Assembly (NCBI GenBank): GCA_039583875.1
Contig: CM077165.1
Span: 66,204,757-66,268,756, forward strand
Origin: Platanthera guangdongensis
Lineage: Eukaryota; Streptophyta; Magnoliopsida; Asparagales; Orchidaceae
Length of the DNA stretch: 64,000 nt
Direction of reading: 5' to 3'
Shown piece after piece: positions 36,700 through 47,758 of the stretch (the first letter of the stretch is position 1; each line of letters begins with the position of its first letter). The translations under genes and the position numbers were made by a program. The notes under the pieces are model-generated. The model was given only the letters and a program-made list of their open reading frames with translations. It did not search any database and was not told the origin of the DNA.

Positions 36700-39600
36700 T
36701 TAGGAGTACGATCTGCAAGCATCGTTACTTCCGTTGGTGGAGTTCGACGTTATATTTGGCATGGACTGGCTCTCGGAGTAGCAAGCCTACATAGACTGCG
36801 GTAGCAGGGAAGTCAACTTGGGAGCAAGTCGTGAGATGACACTTATGAGCTCAAAGAGGTCGAGCAAGGCGATGATGGCCGCTCTTCAGGTGGTGAAGGC
36901 GGTTTTTGCTAGTGTAGAGCTGTTTTGTACACTAGTGGAGGTTGTAAAGTCGAAGCCCGCGTTGGATTGTATTTCAGTGGTATTGGAATACCCTGATCTG
37001 TTCCCCGCAGATCTTCCTGGAGCGCCGCCTCAGCAGGAGATAGATTTTACGATCGAGCTAGTGCCAGGTGCAAAGCCTGTGTCACGATCTCCGTATCGGC
37101 TAACGCCTAAAGTAATGGTGGAGCTGAAAGTTCAACTGTAAGAGTTGTTGGAGCAAGGGTATGCGCGTCCAAGTCCTTCGCCTTGGAGCGCACCGACCCT
37201 CTTTATTAAGAAGAAGGATGGAAGGTTGAGGCTGCGTATTAATTATCGGGAGGTCAACAAATTGACGGAAAAGAGCAAGTACCCAAGCCCAAGGATCGAT
37301 GATCTTTGTGATTAGTTGGTAGAGTCAACGACGTACTCTAAATAGATAAGGGAGAGTGATATCCCTAAGATAACGTTCAGTACAGGACACGGGCGCTACG
37401 AGTTTACGGTCATGCCGTTTGGGCTGACTAATGCGCCGTCAGTGTTCATGGATTTGATGAACAGGACGTTCAGGGAGTACTTGGACCGTTTCGTGATCGT
37501 CTTCATCGACGATATTTTGGTGTACTCGCAAAGTGAGGAAGATCACTTCAAGCATCTTCATTTGGTGTTGAAGACGCTAAGGAGAAATCAGTTGTATGCC
37601 AAGTTCTCGAAGTGCGAGTTTTGGCTATCCTCAGTGGCGTTCCTCGGGCATATAGTGAGTGGCCTGAGCTGGCTACGGTAGCGGAAGTCCGGAGTTTGCT
37701 GGAGCTTGCCGGCTACTATAGGCGCTTCGTGGAGAACTTCTCGCGGATAGCGTTACCTCTCACTACTTTGACGAGGAAGGAGCATAAGTTCTTTTGGACG
37801 CCGGAGTGCGCGCGAGCTTTTGAGGAGTTATAATGTCGGTTGACTACGACGCCTGTGCTGACTTCGCCAAGTGGAACCGAAGGCAATGAGATTTTTAATG
37901 ATGCGTAGGGCAGCGGTTTGGGTTGCGTGCTACTGCAATACGGAAGCGTAATATCGTATGGCCGTGAGTTTTGCCTTGAAGTTATGGAGGCATAATTGTA
38001 TACGGTGTGAAAGTGGATCTCTACGCCGGTCACAAGAGCGTGAAGCATCTGATTGATCGGAAGGATCTGAATATACGACAGCGTAGATGGATGGAGTTCT
38101 TGGGAGACTATACATTCAAAATCCACTACGCGCCTGATAAAGGGAATGCGGTTGCTGACGCGGTGAGTCGCCAAGCCCCAACTCGAGCCCATTGGCTATC
38201 AGTGCAAGATGAGCGGTTGGTGCGAGAGTTGGAGGCATTGGGGATCGTTTGTATGGACAAGCAATCAAGTGCTGAAGCAGTTCATGGTAGAGGCTCTGGA
38301 TGGGCCAAATTCCCAATTCGTCGTGGAGGACGAATTGCTTTGGAGAGACGGTCGTTTGTGCGTCCCAAGTGTGGGCAATTTGCAGGTGGAGTTGTTGTAC
38401 GAGGCATACCATACCAAGTACTCGATTCACCCGGGGAGCACAAAGTTGTACCATAATGTGAAGAAACTATTTTGGTGGCCGGGTTTAAAGAAGTATGTGG
38501 CGCTCTACGTAGTGAAGTGCCAAACTTGCGCCTTGGTGAAGGCAGAGTGCCAAAAGCCGGGAGGAGTTCTTAAGTCCTTGCCCATTCCGGAATGGAAATT
38601 CGACGACATCTCTATGGACTTTGTGCACGGTTTGCCAAGGTCGCAAAAGGGGAAACGACGCCATTTGGGTGGTCGTGGATCGATTAACGAAGGTGTCGCA
38701 TTTTATTCCGCATAGGAAGGATGATCCGGTGGAGAAGTTAGCAATGTTTTTATGTGGATAACATAGTACGGCGTTATGGTGTGCCCCGCAGCATCGTGAG
38801 TGACCGAGATGGGCGGTTCACGTCCAATGATTGGAGGCTGGTGCAACAAATATTGGGAACAAAGTTGAAATTCAGCACAGCCACCCATCCGCAAACGGAT
38901 GGGCAGACCGAGAGGGTTAATAGAACCATGGAAGACATGCTCCGCATGTGTGTCTTGGGTTTTGGAAAGCAATGGGAAGACCACCTTTATTTGGTGGAGT
39001 TCGCATACAACAACAGCTATCAAGCGAGTATTCAGACGACGCCCTTCGAGGCCCTATATGGTAGCAAATGTCGCACGCCGTTGTCTTGGTTAGAAACGGG
39101 TGAGTCAAAGTTGTATAAGCGATCGGAAATGGAGGATGCTACTTCTTTGGTGAGAATGATTCGGGAGAGGTTGCTTAACGCTCAGGACCGGCAAGCAAAG
39201 TACTGTAATGCCAAGCACAGGAACGTGGAGTTCGCTGTGGGCGATTATGTATACTTAAAGATCAAGCCGTTCAAGGGTGTCTCGTGGGTGCGACGATTGA
39301 AAAAGCTAAGCCCAAGGTACCTTGGACCGTTCGAGGTTCTGGAGCGAGTTGGACAAGCGGCCTATAGGTTGAAGATTTCAGTGGAGCTAAGTGGTTTACA
39401 CGATGTATTCCACATTTCGGAGCTTCGGAAGGCGTTGCAAGAGCCTACGCAAATGATCGCGGTCGATCAAGTGCCGGTGGATAGTGGGTTAACGACAAAG
39501 GTCAAGCCCGTGCGGATTGAGGACTCGGAGGTCAAGCGACTACGCAATAAAGAGATCAGGATGGTCAAGGTCCGGTGGGTCAATTGCGGTCGTGAGGAGC

Positions 39601-39716
39601 TCTCTTGGGAGCGAGAGCAGACTATGCTTGACGAGTATCCAAAGTTGTTCCGCTCAGGTACAAGTTTTGGTTTGTATGCCTTTCCTTATGTAATTTCGTG
39701 GGCGAAATTCTTTTAA
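36700..39716 (+). pseudogene. pol: pol of TEK1b, heavily degraded 5' half, good 3' half
   Basis: Protease is almost unrecognisable apart from LVEFDVIFGMDWL near 36740. RT has stops near 36780, 37140, 37314 and 37344. It also has internal losses: the [10 protein letters not shown] block is missing around 37345, and a second gap lies near 37665. [11 protein letters not shown] is kept (about 37505). RNase H (37840-38190) is broken. The integrase zinc region (38410-38530), the Asp motifs MDFVHG and VSDRDGRF and the Glu motif QTERVN are good, with a break near 38700. A frame of 320 codons (38754-39716) covers the rest of integrase and a chromodomain-like tail ([13 protein letters not shown]). Confidence 0.85.
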
Positions 39717-39727
39717 GAGGGGGAGAG
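39715..39727 (+). promoter_or_regulatory. Polypurine tract of TEK1b
   Basis: AAGAGGGGGAGAG lies directly before the 3' LTR start at 39729. Confidence 0.8.
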
Positions 39728-39728
39728 T

Positions 39729-40939
39729 TGTAACACCCCAAAACTCAAAATAGCGAAGGGGGGGGGGGACATTTTGGGCCAGTTTGGGTTCTGGCAGAAG
39801 GCACACGGCCTGGGACACGGGCGTGTCCCAGGGCGTGTCAAGCGTGTGTCGACACTTAGCCGCGAAGTCGTCGAGTTATACTCGACGATTCGTCGAGAAT
39901 GGGCACCCGGCCTGCGACACGGGCGTGTCGCAGGGCGTGTCGACCCGTGTCGACACTTAGACGTGAAGTCGTCGAGTTATACTCGACGATTCATCGAGAA
40001 TGGGCACACGGCCTACGACACGGGCGTGTCGCAGGGCATGTCGACCCGTGTCGACGATCGTCCCGGGGAGTCGTCGAGATTCACTCGATGATCGTCGAGA
40101 CAAGGCACACGGCCTAGGACACGGGCGTGTCCAAGGCCGTGTCATCGAGTCGTCGATCTTCCCTCGACGAAATGTCCCGTGTACACGGCCTACGGCCCAG
40201 GCGTGTCATGGTGACACGGGAAAGGACACGGGCGTGTCCTAGAACCCGTGCAGTGCTCGGGTTGAAAATGGGGGAAAATCATGGGGTACACGGCCGGCTA
40301 CACGGCCGTGTCAGCTGGAACACGGGCGTGTCAGCTCGAACACGGGCGTGTTCGATACCCGTGTGAGGTTCCAGGAGATTCGATTTTGACGGCGAATGCG
40401 GCACACGACCCTGGACACGGGCGTGTGCCAGGCCGTGTTCGGCCCAGTTTGGGCATTTCAGCCCTGAATCAAAGCCGCTCGTTTTCTTAGGTTGAGATCC
40501 AACGGCTGGGGGTTGTTCCTGAGAGGATATACCCGTGAGTTGACTTGGAAATCCATCATTTTCTTACCTTATCATCTCTCCAAGTCCTTGGAGAAAGAGG
40601 AGAGCCATTGGAGGAAGAAGAACTAGATCCCGCCATTGGAGGAGCTTCGGAGCTCCGAATCGCGAGCCGACTCCGGATCCACGGAGGCAACGCAAGAGCG
40701 GTGATTTCCATCCGATTACTTTTCAATGGCGCCAAAGAGGAACTCAAGGGTAACGATCCTCATCTTGAGCACGAATAACTCTCTTTCCTAGCATAGGAAG
40801 CCCGCTCTCGCGAGTTTGCGGAGAGTTGGAGGCGTTCCTTCGGGTAGATATGTAAAGTCCCTGTCGTTTAGAGTCCGTATGCGAGAACGGACGTAGGCAT
40901 GATGTGTGAAGCCTACCCAGACATGTTGGTCTGGATCAG
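39729..40939 (+). repeat. 3' LTR of TEK1b, truncated
   Basis: It is collinear with 33021-34229 until GTCTGGATC, then switches to TEK2 protease sequence. About 1.1 kb of LTR are missing. Confidence 0.9.
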
Positions 40940-41702
40940 CGGCAAGCCCGCCTATACGCTGTTCGATACGGGTGCTTCACACTCATTCGTGTCGGAGGCC
41001 TTTATGGAAGGGCTAGAAGGCGTGGAGCGGTTCACTGGCTTGATGATGAGGATACGGCTACCTGACGGATCGGAGTTATTCACCACCGCTCGCTGTAACA
41101 TGGAGGAGGAGATCGGCGAAAAGATATTTGAAGCACCAGCGACGATCATGAAGATGCCAGTCTTTGATTTGATCCTGGGAATGACATGGTTGCACTGGAA
41201 CCATGCTCAGATTGACTGCATGTCCAAGAGGATTACTGTAAGGCATGGGGATTCCTACATCATCATCGAAGGTATTAGATATATTCCCCCTCTCTTGCTA
41301 TCATCCGTGCAGGCCGTCAAGGCCCACTTACAGGGGGAGGAAGTCAATGAAGTGTTGTTCGAAATGGCTGAGGCCAAGGGTTCCATCTCGGATATCCCAG
41401 TGGTGCGAGATTTTGTCAACGTATTCCCAAAGAAGCTGCCAGGGCTACCCCCGCACCGGGAGCAGGACTTTTGGATACATTTGGTGTTGGGGGATAAGCC
41501 GGCATCTAGAGTCCCTTACTGGATAGCCCCAAAGGAGTTGACAGAGTTTCGAAGCCAGCTCCAAGAACTAGTGGAAGCTGGATTTGTCCGGCCAAGCTCT
41601 TCACCATGGGGAGCCCTGGTATTGTTCGTCAAGAAGAAGGAAGGAATACTTAGGTTGTGCATCGACTACTGAGCACTAAACCGACTGACGGTCCGAAATA
41701 CC
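40940..41702 (+). pseudogene. pol: TEK2 pol, left fragment: protease and start of RT
   Basis: It opens with [17 protein letters not shown], an active-site aspartic protease motif. It continues through LILGMTWL, the linker FVNVFPKKLPGLPPHRE, and the first RT block ending CIDY. A TGA follows at 41670-41672, where an Arg codon is usual. The frame is cut at 41702 by SIR-A and resumes at 56646. No gag precedes it: the left edge is a junction with the TEK1b LTR. Apart from the TGA this stretch is open, so TEK2 decayed less here than in its right fragment. Confidence 0.88.
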
Positions 41703-42074
41703 TGTTGGGCACATTGGAATATATGTACCTGATTTGAAGAAACCTCACCCTACTCAATGATATACATCAAGGTGTATTTGATGTGCTTTGAGTTTATTTG
41801 TGCAGGTTAAGTAACTGCAGGTTTGTAGGAAAAGTTTCTAAGTCCATGTGTAGACACCTAGAAGAAAAGTGTCGACACTTAAGGAGGCTTGTGTCGACAC
41901 CCAGAGAAGCTGTGTCGACACTTGGAGTAATTGTATCGACACCAGGAAGGCAGAGTCGACACCAGAAGGAAAGTGTCGACACATACAGGCAGTGTCGACA
42001 CACAATGAAGAAATGTCTAAAGTACAAGTGTCGACACTTAGAAGCAGTGTCCACACCCAAAGGAACTTTGTCGA

Positions 42075-43986
42075 TGATGGTTAAAACTCCAAAATTATTT
42101 ACGGTCACGCGGCGACCGTGCGGTTTTATTTGAGAAAAAGGCGGAAGTGGTTTTATTTAGAAAACGGGGCGCGCGTATTTATTTATTTGGATATAACACG
42201 ATTTAGATCGAGTTTTAATGAAAGGAGGCAAGTGCACCTATCATGAGTAGTACAAGATATTCTGGGTGGAATATCGAGGTCGTATTGTTCTCGGGGTCGG
42301 TTCGATTATTTATACTCTTCCCTGGAGGGAACTATTATTTTACCGATAATTATCTTGTCGGGAAATTTTATATATAATAAAAAGCAGAAAATGGCAGAAA
42401 GAAAATGAAAGCATGAAGGTGGTGCCGATGAAGAGTTTAGCTCGATGGCACCGAAAAAACAATTGAACTAAAATAGACTTTAAATAAAAAGAACTTTTAA
42501 ATTTCTAATTAATTAAGGCGGAGACTTCGACGTGGAGGTTCCACTAAAATGAGCTCACCTAGCTATAGGGCTATCGCTCACCTGAACGCTAAGACTATTC
42601 GACCGGGCTCTCGTCCGACGAAGGATTTCTCTTAACGCCCGCATTACGCTAAGAACCCTGCTATTGGGTGGGGAACCCAGTCCGGTAGAGTTGGCGCGCC
42701 TCCTCTCTCGAGGGTTAGTGCGGAACTCTCTTTGTCAAGGGGTGATCTGTCCATACGCACAGCCTCTCGGCGAGCGTATGGAAAATGGAAATAGGGCCCA
42801 CACATCGATATGTGGTCCTACGGGTCGTTAACCCCGGGCAAACCTTAAGTACTTTTAATTAATTAGGAAAATACGACCTTTAGTTATTTTAAGCTATTTT
42901 ATCTGTCCCAATGCTCTTCCATATCGAGGGCTAAGAACGGTTAGCCACTCATCGGAATGGGGGCGGCTTGCGGGAAAAGCAGAAAATAAAGCAGTAAAGA
43001 AAGCAGGAAATGAAAGCAGTAAAATAAAGCAGTAAGGAAAGCAGAAAATTGCAAGTCCTACCCAAATGAGTAGGACTGAAGAAAGCTGTAAATTGCGAGT
43101 CCCGGCGCAAATGCGTGGGCGGGAGAAAGAAAGCGGGTCCTACTCAAACGAGTAGGACTAAATAAATGCAACACACGCACGCACTCTACATAAAGTAAAA
43201 CTCACGCACACGCTCTCTCGACATAAATGAAAACACACACACACAAATCCTACCCAAACGAGTAGGGAAAATAAAGACCTGTCATTTAACTCGAATGAGT
43301 AGGCGGAAATAAAGAAAATTACAAACTCATGCACTCTACAGAATTGAAATAAAGCAAAGCGCCATTTAACTCATAACGAGTAGGCGGAAATAAATGCGCA
43401 TACATAAAAAAAATTGCAAAAAACTAAGTTATTGAAAAATTAAAACAACTGTATTTCTACCGCTAGAATGCGGTAGAAATGCATAAAAAGTGAAAATAAA
43501 AATAAACGGAGCAAAAGTTTTTGCAAATAAACGAAAAATGAAAGTGCTTGAAAACTTAAAACGAAAACATTTCTACCGCTAGAATGCTGTAGAAATGCGT
43601 AAAAAGAGAACGAAAAATTTAAATAAGCAAAAGTTTTGGAAAATAAAGGAAAAATACAAGTGTTTGGAAAAACAAAATAACAACATATCCCCTCTTATAA
43701 TGCTATAAAAACTCCTAAAAAGTGGAAGAAAAGATAAAAGCGCGAAAAATTCTACAAAACTAAAAAGTCTAAGTGAAATAAAAATGACAAAACCACTTTA
43801 AAATCGTTTTTATAGTTTCATAAGGACGGGTTTTAGAACAAAAACTACATATAAAAATAAAGCAAGTCAGCAAAATTATTTACAAAAAAGGAGCAATTTA
43901 TTAAGCAAAAATATGTAAAAATGACGAAAAGAAATGAAAACGACTAAATTAATGTACATAAAAATAGGTATATTTACAATTCATCA
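42075..43986 (+). repeat. Solo LTR with GTCGA target duplication
   Basis: The 1912-bp insert begins TGATGGTTAA and ends TTCATCA, and is flanked by GTCGA at 42070-42074 and 43987-43991. The 3' LTR of SIR-A lacks it. A stretch near 42230 (GGCAAGTGCACCTATC) followed by a sequence about a region-specific closed circle resembles Tat/Athila-type Ty3 LTRs, which is a guess. It contains no gene. It carries hairpins CCTACTC-AAAC-GAGTAGG (43138) and CTACCGC-TAGAAT-GCGGTAG (43457), with diverged repeats. Confidence 0.8.
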
Positions 43987-44758
43987 GTCGACATCAAAAG
44001 TGTCGACACTAGGAGGCTGTGTCGACACTCAGCAAAACATCAACAAAGTTCAAGTACAAGTGTCGACACTCAGCAAAACTTCAACAAAGTTCAAGTTCAA
44101 GTGTCGACACTAGGAGGCTGTGTCGACACTCAGCAAACTTCAACATAGTTTAAGTACAAGTGACGACACAGAGGAGATGTGTCGACACTCAGCAAAAGTC
44201 TCAACACATGAAGAATGTGTCGACACAGAGGAGATGTGTCGACACTCAGCAAAAGTCTCAACACACGAAGTATGTGTCGACACAAAGGAGATGTGTCGAC
44301 ACTCAGTAAATGTTTCAACACAGAAGGCATGTGTCGACACAAAGAATATGTGTCGACACTTAGCAAGTTTCAACACAAGAAGATGTGTCGACACAAAGGA
44401 GTTGAGTCGACACTTAGCAGAAATCAGCTAAGTATTGAAGAAGAAGGACTTGTGTCGACACACATTATCAGTGTCGACACATTCTGAAGAAGCAGTGTCG
44501 AGAAGCAGTTTCTACAACACAAGGAGTTATGTCGACACCTTGAAGGCTAATGTCGACACTTAGTCTACTTGTGTCGACACTTGGTCTATTTGTGTCGACA
44601 CTTAAAGACTATCTGTCTCGACACTTTCAGACAGTGACAGAGTTTTCAAGAAGTGACTGGATGACTTGACTGCTGCCATTTCAACCAGTCAACTGCTACT
44701 GTCAGAGCTGTCAGAAGTTAGTTAGAAACCGGATCAGCCGGTCACCATGAAGAAAGCC

Positions 44759-44766
44759 TATATAAA
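44759..44766 (+). promoter_or_regulatory. TATA box of SIR-A 5' LTR
   Basis: TATATAAA lies about 130 bp downstream of the last palindrome. The 3' LTR has the same site at 55758-55765. Confidence 0.7.
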
Positions 44767-45630
44767 GGCTTATTCCTTCAACATAAGGAATTGAGGAGAA
44801 GCAATCATTGAAGTGAGAAACAACAAACCAGAAGAAGACCTTCAAGTGAAGATCTAAGTAGTTGGAGAGAGAAAGCTCCTTCTAAGAAGACAGATATTGA
44901 ACCAGGCTGATAAAGAAAGTCTCAGATTGAGATCTGATTCTCAAGTCAGCACTTGATTGAAGATCATCTACATAGAGATACAACCCTACTGTGTTCTAAT
45001 TCAAGAAGCTTTGAAGAAAGCCAAGGGAGGTTGATCTCTGCAAAGTTCTTTCAAGAACTCATCAAGAAGCCAGTCAACTCAACTTTCTCAATCAGAGTTG
45101 TGGTTATTAATCTTTGTACTCTTTATTTTCTGTAGGATCCTAAGGGATCTGAATTGTAAGCCTATATTTATAAAGGCTGAGTGGTAGGGCTTGTGAGCCT
45201 GAGTGTAGGAGATACATTTCTCTGAGTGTAGGCCTTGTTGAAGGCTGAGTGTAGGCCTTATTGAAGGCTGAGTGTAGGTCTTGGTGAAGACTGAGTGGTA
45301 GGGCTTTTGTGCCTGAGTTGTAGGAGTGGGATCACTCTGAGTTGTAGGAACCTATTTGGGGTTCTGAGTTGTAAGATCTGAGGATCTGAGGAGAAGTGGA
45401 GAAGTTAGGCCGAATCTAGTACACTACTAGATAGGCGAAGGGGGACAGTGGATGTACCCAGACCTTGGGGAACCACTATAAATCCTGTGTGCTTTCTGTG
45501 CTTGTTTGCTTGTTTGGTTGCTGTGCTGTGAATTACAATTACTGTACTGTATTTCTGCCTTAAAAGTTTAAAAAGATTAAGTGCACTTATTCACCCCCCC
45601 TCTAGGTGTTTAGGCACTAGTTCTTTCAAG

Positions 45631-45646
45631 TGGTATCAGAGACAGG
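45631..45646 (+). promoter_or_regulatory. Primer binding site of SIR-A
   Basis: TGGTATCAGAGACAGG begins two bases after the LTR end. It matches the complement of the initiator tRNA-Met 3' end over its first 11-12 bases. Confidence 0.9.
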
Positions 45647-45718
45647 TTACTCAAAAAGGACATAACAGTCTGAGTAAAGATCCTGTAGGCAGATTCAGTA
45701 TAAACAAGAATCAAGAAA

Positions 45719-47758
45719 ATGGGTTCAACGGAGAATCACAAAGAGTTAGGATCCATGAAATTGCCAATCTGCAGAAAGGAGATCTTTGGCATTTGGAAAG
45801 AAAGGGTTAGACTTTTTATGGAAGCCTCAGACCCAAGAATATATATTACTGTTAAAGAAGGGTCATATGTGCCAATGAAAGTATCTGTTCTAGATGCCAA
45901 TCAGAGAACACCGAAAGACTATTCAGAAATGACCAAGGATGAAATAATTCTGGCCACTATGGACAAGAGGGCCCAGAATATTATTGTAAGTGCAATTGAT
46001 GATGCCACATTTCAGAATTTGATTCATTGTAAAACATCAAAAGAAATGTGGGACACACTGATAGTCTATATGGAGGGATCAGAAGAGGTAAGACAAGACA
46101 GGAAGTCTTTGTTAAACCAAGAGTATGAAAGCTTCAGACAAGGCAGGTCTGATAGCATTACTGAGTGTTATAAGAAATTCTATAGGATTGTTAATGAGTT
46201 GATGTCCTATGGAAGAGAATTCAGCAATTATGAGCTGAATGATAAGATCTTGAGATCAATAACTAAAGACTGGGATACTAAAATTTGTGTCATAAGGGAA
46301 ATGGCCAAATTAGCAGACATTCCTCCTCCAACTTTGTTTGCAAAATTGTTATCTTATGAGATGCAGTTAATGGTAAGGAAGGAGGAAGAAAAGACTACTA
46401 GGGTGGAGCACAAAGAAAGAGCTGTGGCCTTCAAGACTGAAGCCACTAAGAAATATAGAAGCAAGTCTCCATCTCCACCACAAATAGTTGCTGAGACAGT
46501 ATCAGATACTTCAGATAGCAAGAAGACAGAAAGCAGTGAAAGTGATGAAGACTTTGCTGCATTTACTAGGCACCTTCAGAAGTTTCTAAAGAAGAAGCAG
46601 TGGAGGTCCAAGCCATCCACTTTATAGCCAAAAGATGAATACTACCAGAAAAGGAAGTCATCAAGGAATGACAGAAGAAAGTCCAAGTCTAGTAACACTA
46701 CATCCTCAAAAATAGTTTGCTATTGTTGCAATAGACAAGGACATGTAGTAGCTGATTGTCCAGAAAAGAGGAAAGAGTCCACTGACAAGAAGAAGACACA
46801 GTTCAAGGGCAAAAAGGAAAGGTCCTTTGTTGCCAAGAAGGATAAAAGTCTGACTGATATGTCATCTTCAGGAACAGACTCAGAAGCTGAAGCCTATATT
46901 GGCTTGTTTGCTGAAGAAGAAGAAAACGAGTTCATGCAGCAAATGAACTCAATTTATGAGCATGAGGACATTCAGTGCAAGAGACTGATGGCCTTATCAG
47001 AAGGAGACAAAATCCAGGATCAGCCTGGACCTAGTCAGGTACAAAATTGTTCTTCAAGTTCAATTTCTAGTGCTGGATCAGAATCAGATACATCAGCATC
47101 AAGTGATGTGAGTGGATCTGAATCTGAAGGAGACATTCATCAGTTGATTGATGAATATAGAGTATTGTTGCAGGCTTTGAAGAAAAGCAAACTCTTGGCC
47201 AAGACTCAGGCTAAGGAGATTGCTAGTCTTAAAGTGGCTGCAACAGATTTTGACAAGTTATTAGATCAGAAATTAAATGAAATTGCCAGACTGAAGAATA
47301 TTACAGTTATTCAGATGGGGACTATTACATTTAAAAATGATCAAATTAGAAATCTGGAGATTAGTCTTCAGAAGGAGAGAGATATTGTAGCAAGTTTTTC
47401 TAAACCAAAATCTATTCTACCTTTGATAGATGAGTTAATTCCTCATAAGGGTAAAACTGGATTGGGGTTTACAAAACCTGCCTGGACAGTAAAGTACAAG
47501 TCTAAGGGCAAAGCCCCAGTACTCAACAAGAAGCCTGCTGTAGATAAAACAGCCAGGGTTGTACCTAAACAAAGGTACAACAGATTTGAGTGCTGGTGTT
47601 GTGACAAGGTAGGCCACTTTGCCATAGACTGTTGGCATAATTCAAGTGCTAAGGTGAGTAGCAAACTGCCCGCTAGTAAAGCTACAGGTAGTTTTGTTAA
47701 GAATCAGACTAACTTGCACCAAGGACCCAAGAATTATTTGGGTTCTAAGGTTAAGTAA
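45719..47758 (+). pseudogene. gag: gag of SIR-A with one internal stop
   Basis: It begins MGSTENHKEL, the first ATG after the leader. A Ty1/copia capsid domain (UBN2 type) includes FGIWKERVRLFMEA and TSKEMWDTLIVYMEG. An in-frame TAG at 46625-46627 follows. The frame then continues unbroken with a first zinc knuckle (CYCCNRQGHVVADC, 46718-46759), a Ser/Glu-rich acidic region, a coiled-coil-like stretch (about 47170-47400) and a second knuckle (CWCCDKVGHFAIDC, 47591-47632). It ends at TAA 47756-47758. Pol is in the same frame right after. Gag assembles the virus-like particle and binds the RNA. Confidence 0.88.

Larger units (their letters stand above)
33021..40939 (+). mobile_element. TEK1b, Ty3/gypsy Tekay-like element, 3' LTR truncated
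   Basis: A complete 5' LTR (33021-35328) is followed by a primer site, gag, a degraded pol, a polypurine tract and the first 1.2 kb of the 3' LTR, which stops at 40939. It is inserted in SIR-B gag. The 5' and 3' LTR parts differ at only a few percent of positions by eye, while the coding part has many stops and internal deletions. The right target duplication is lost with the LTR end. Confidence 0.9.
41703..45628 (+). repeat. 5' LTR of SIR-A, interrupted by a solo LTR
   Basis: It starts TGTTGGGCACATT and ends TTCTTTCA. Without the inserted solo LTR and its extra target copy it is about 2.0 kb. A GTGTCGACAC array occupies 41850-42060 and 43990-44640, and a TATA box lies at 44759. The part from about 44770 to 45628 is leader-like, with repeated GAGTGTAGG-type units near 45200-45360. 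Confidence 0.92.
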
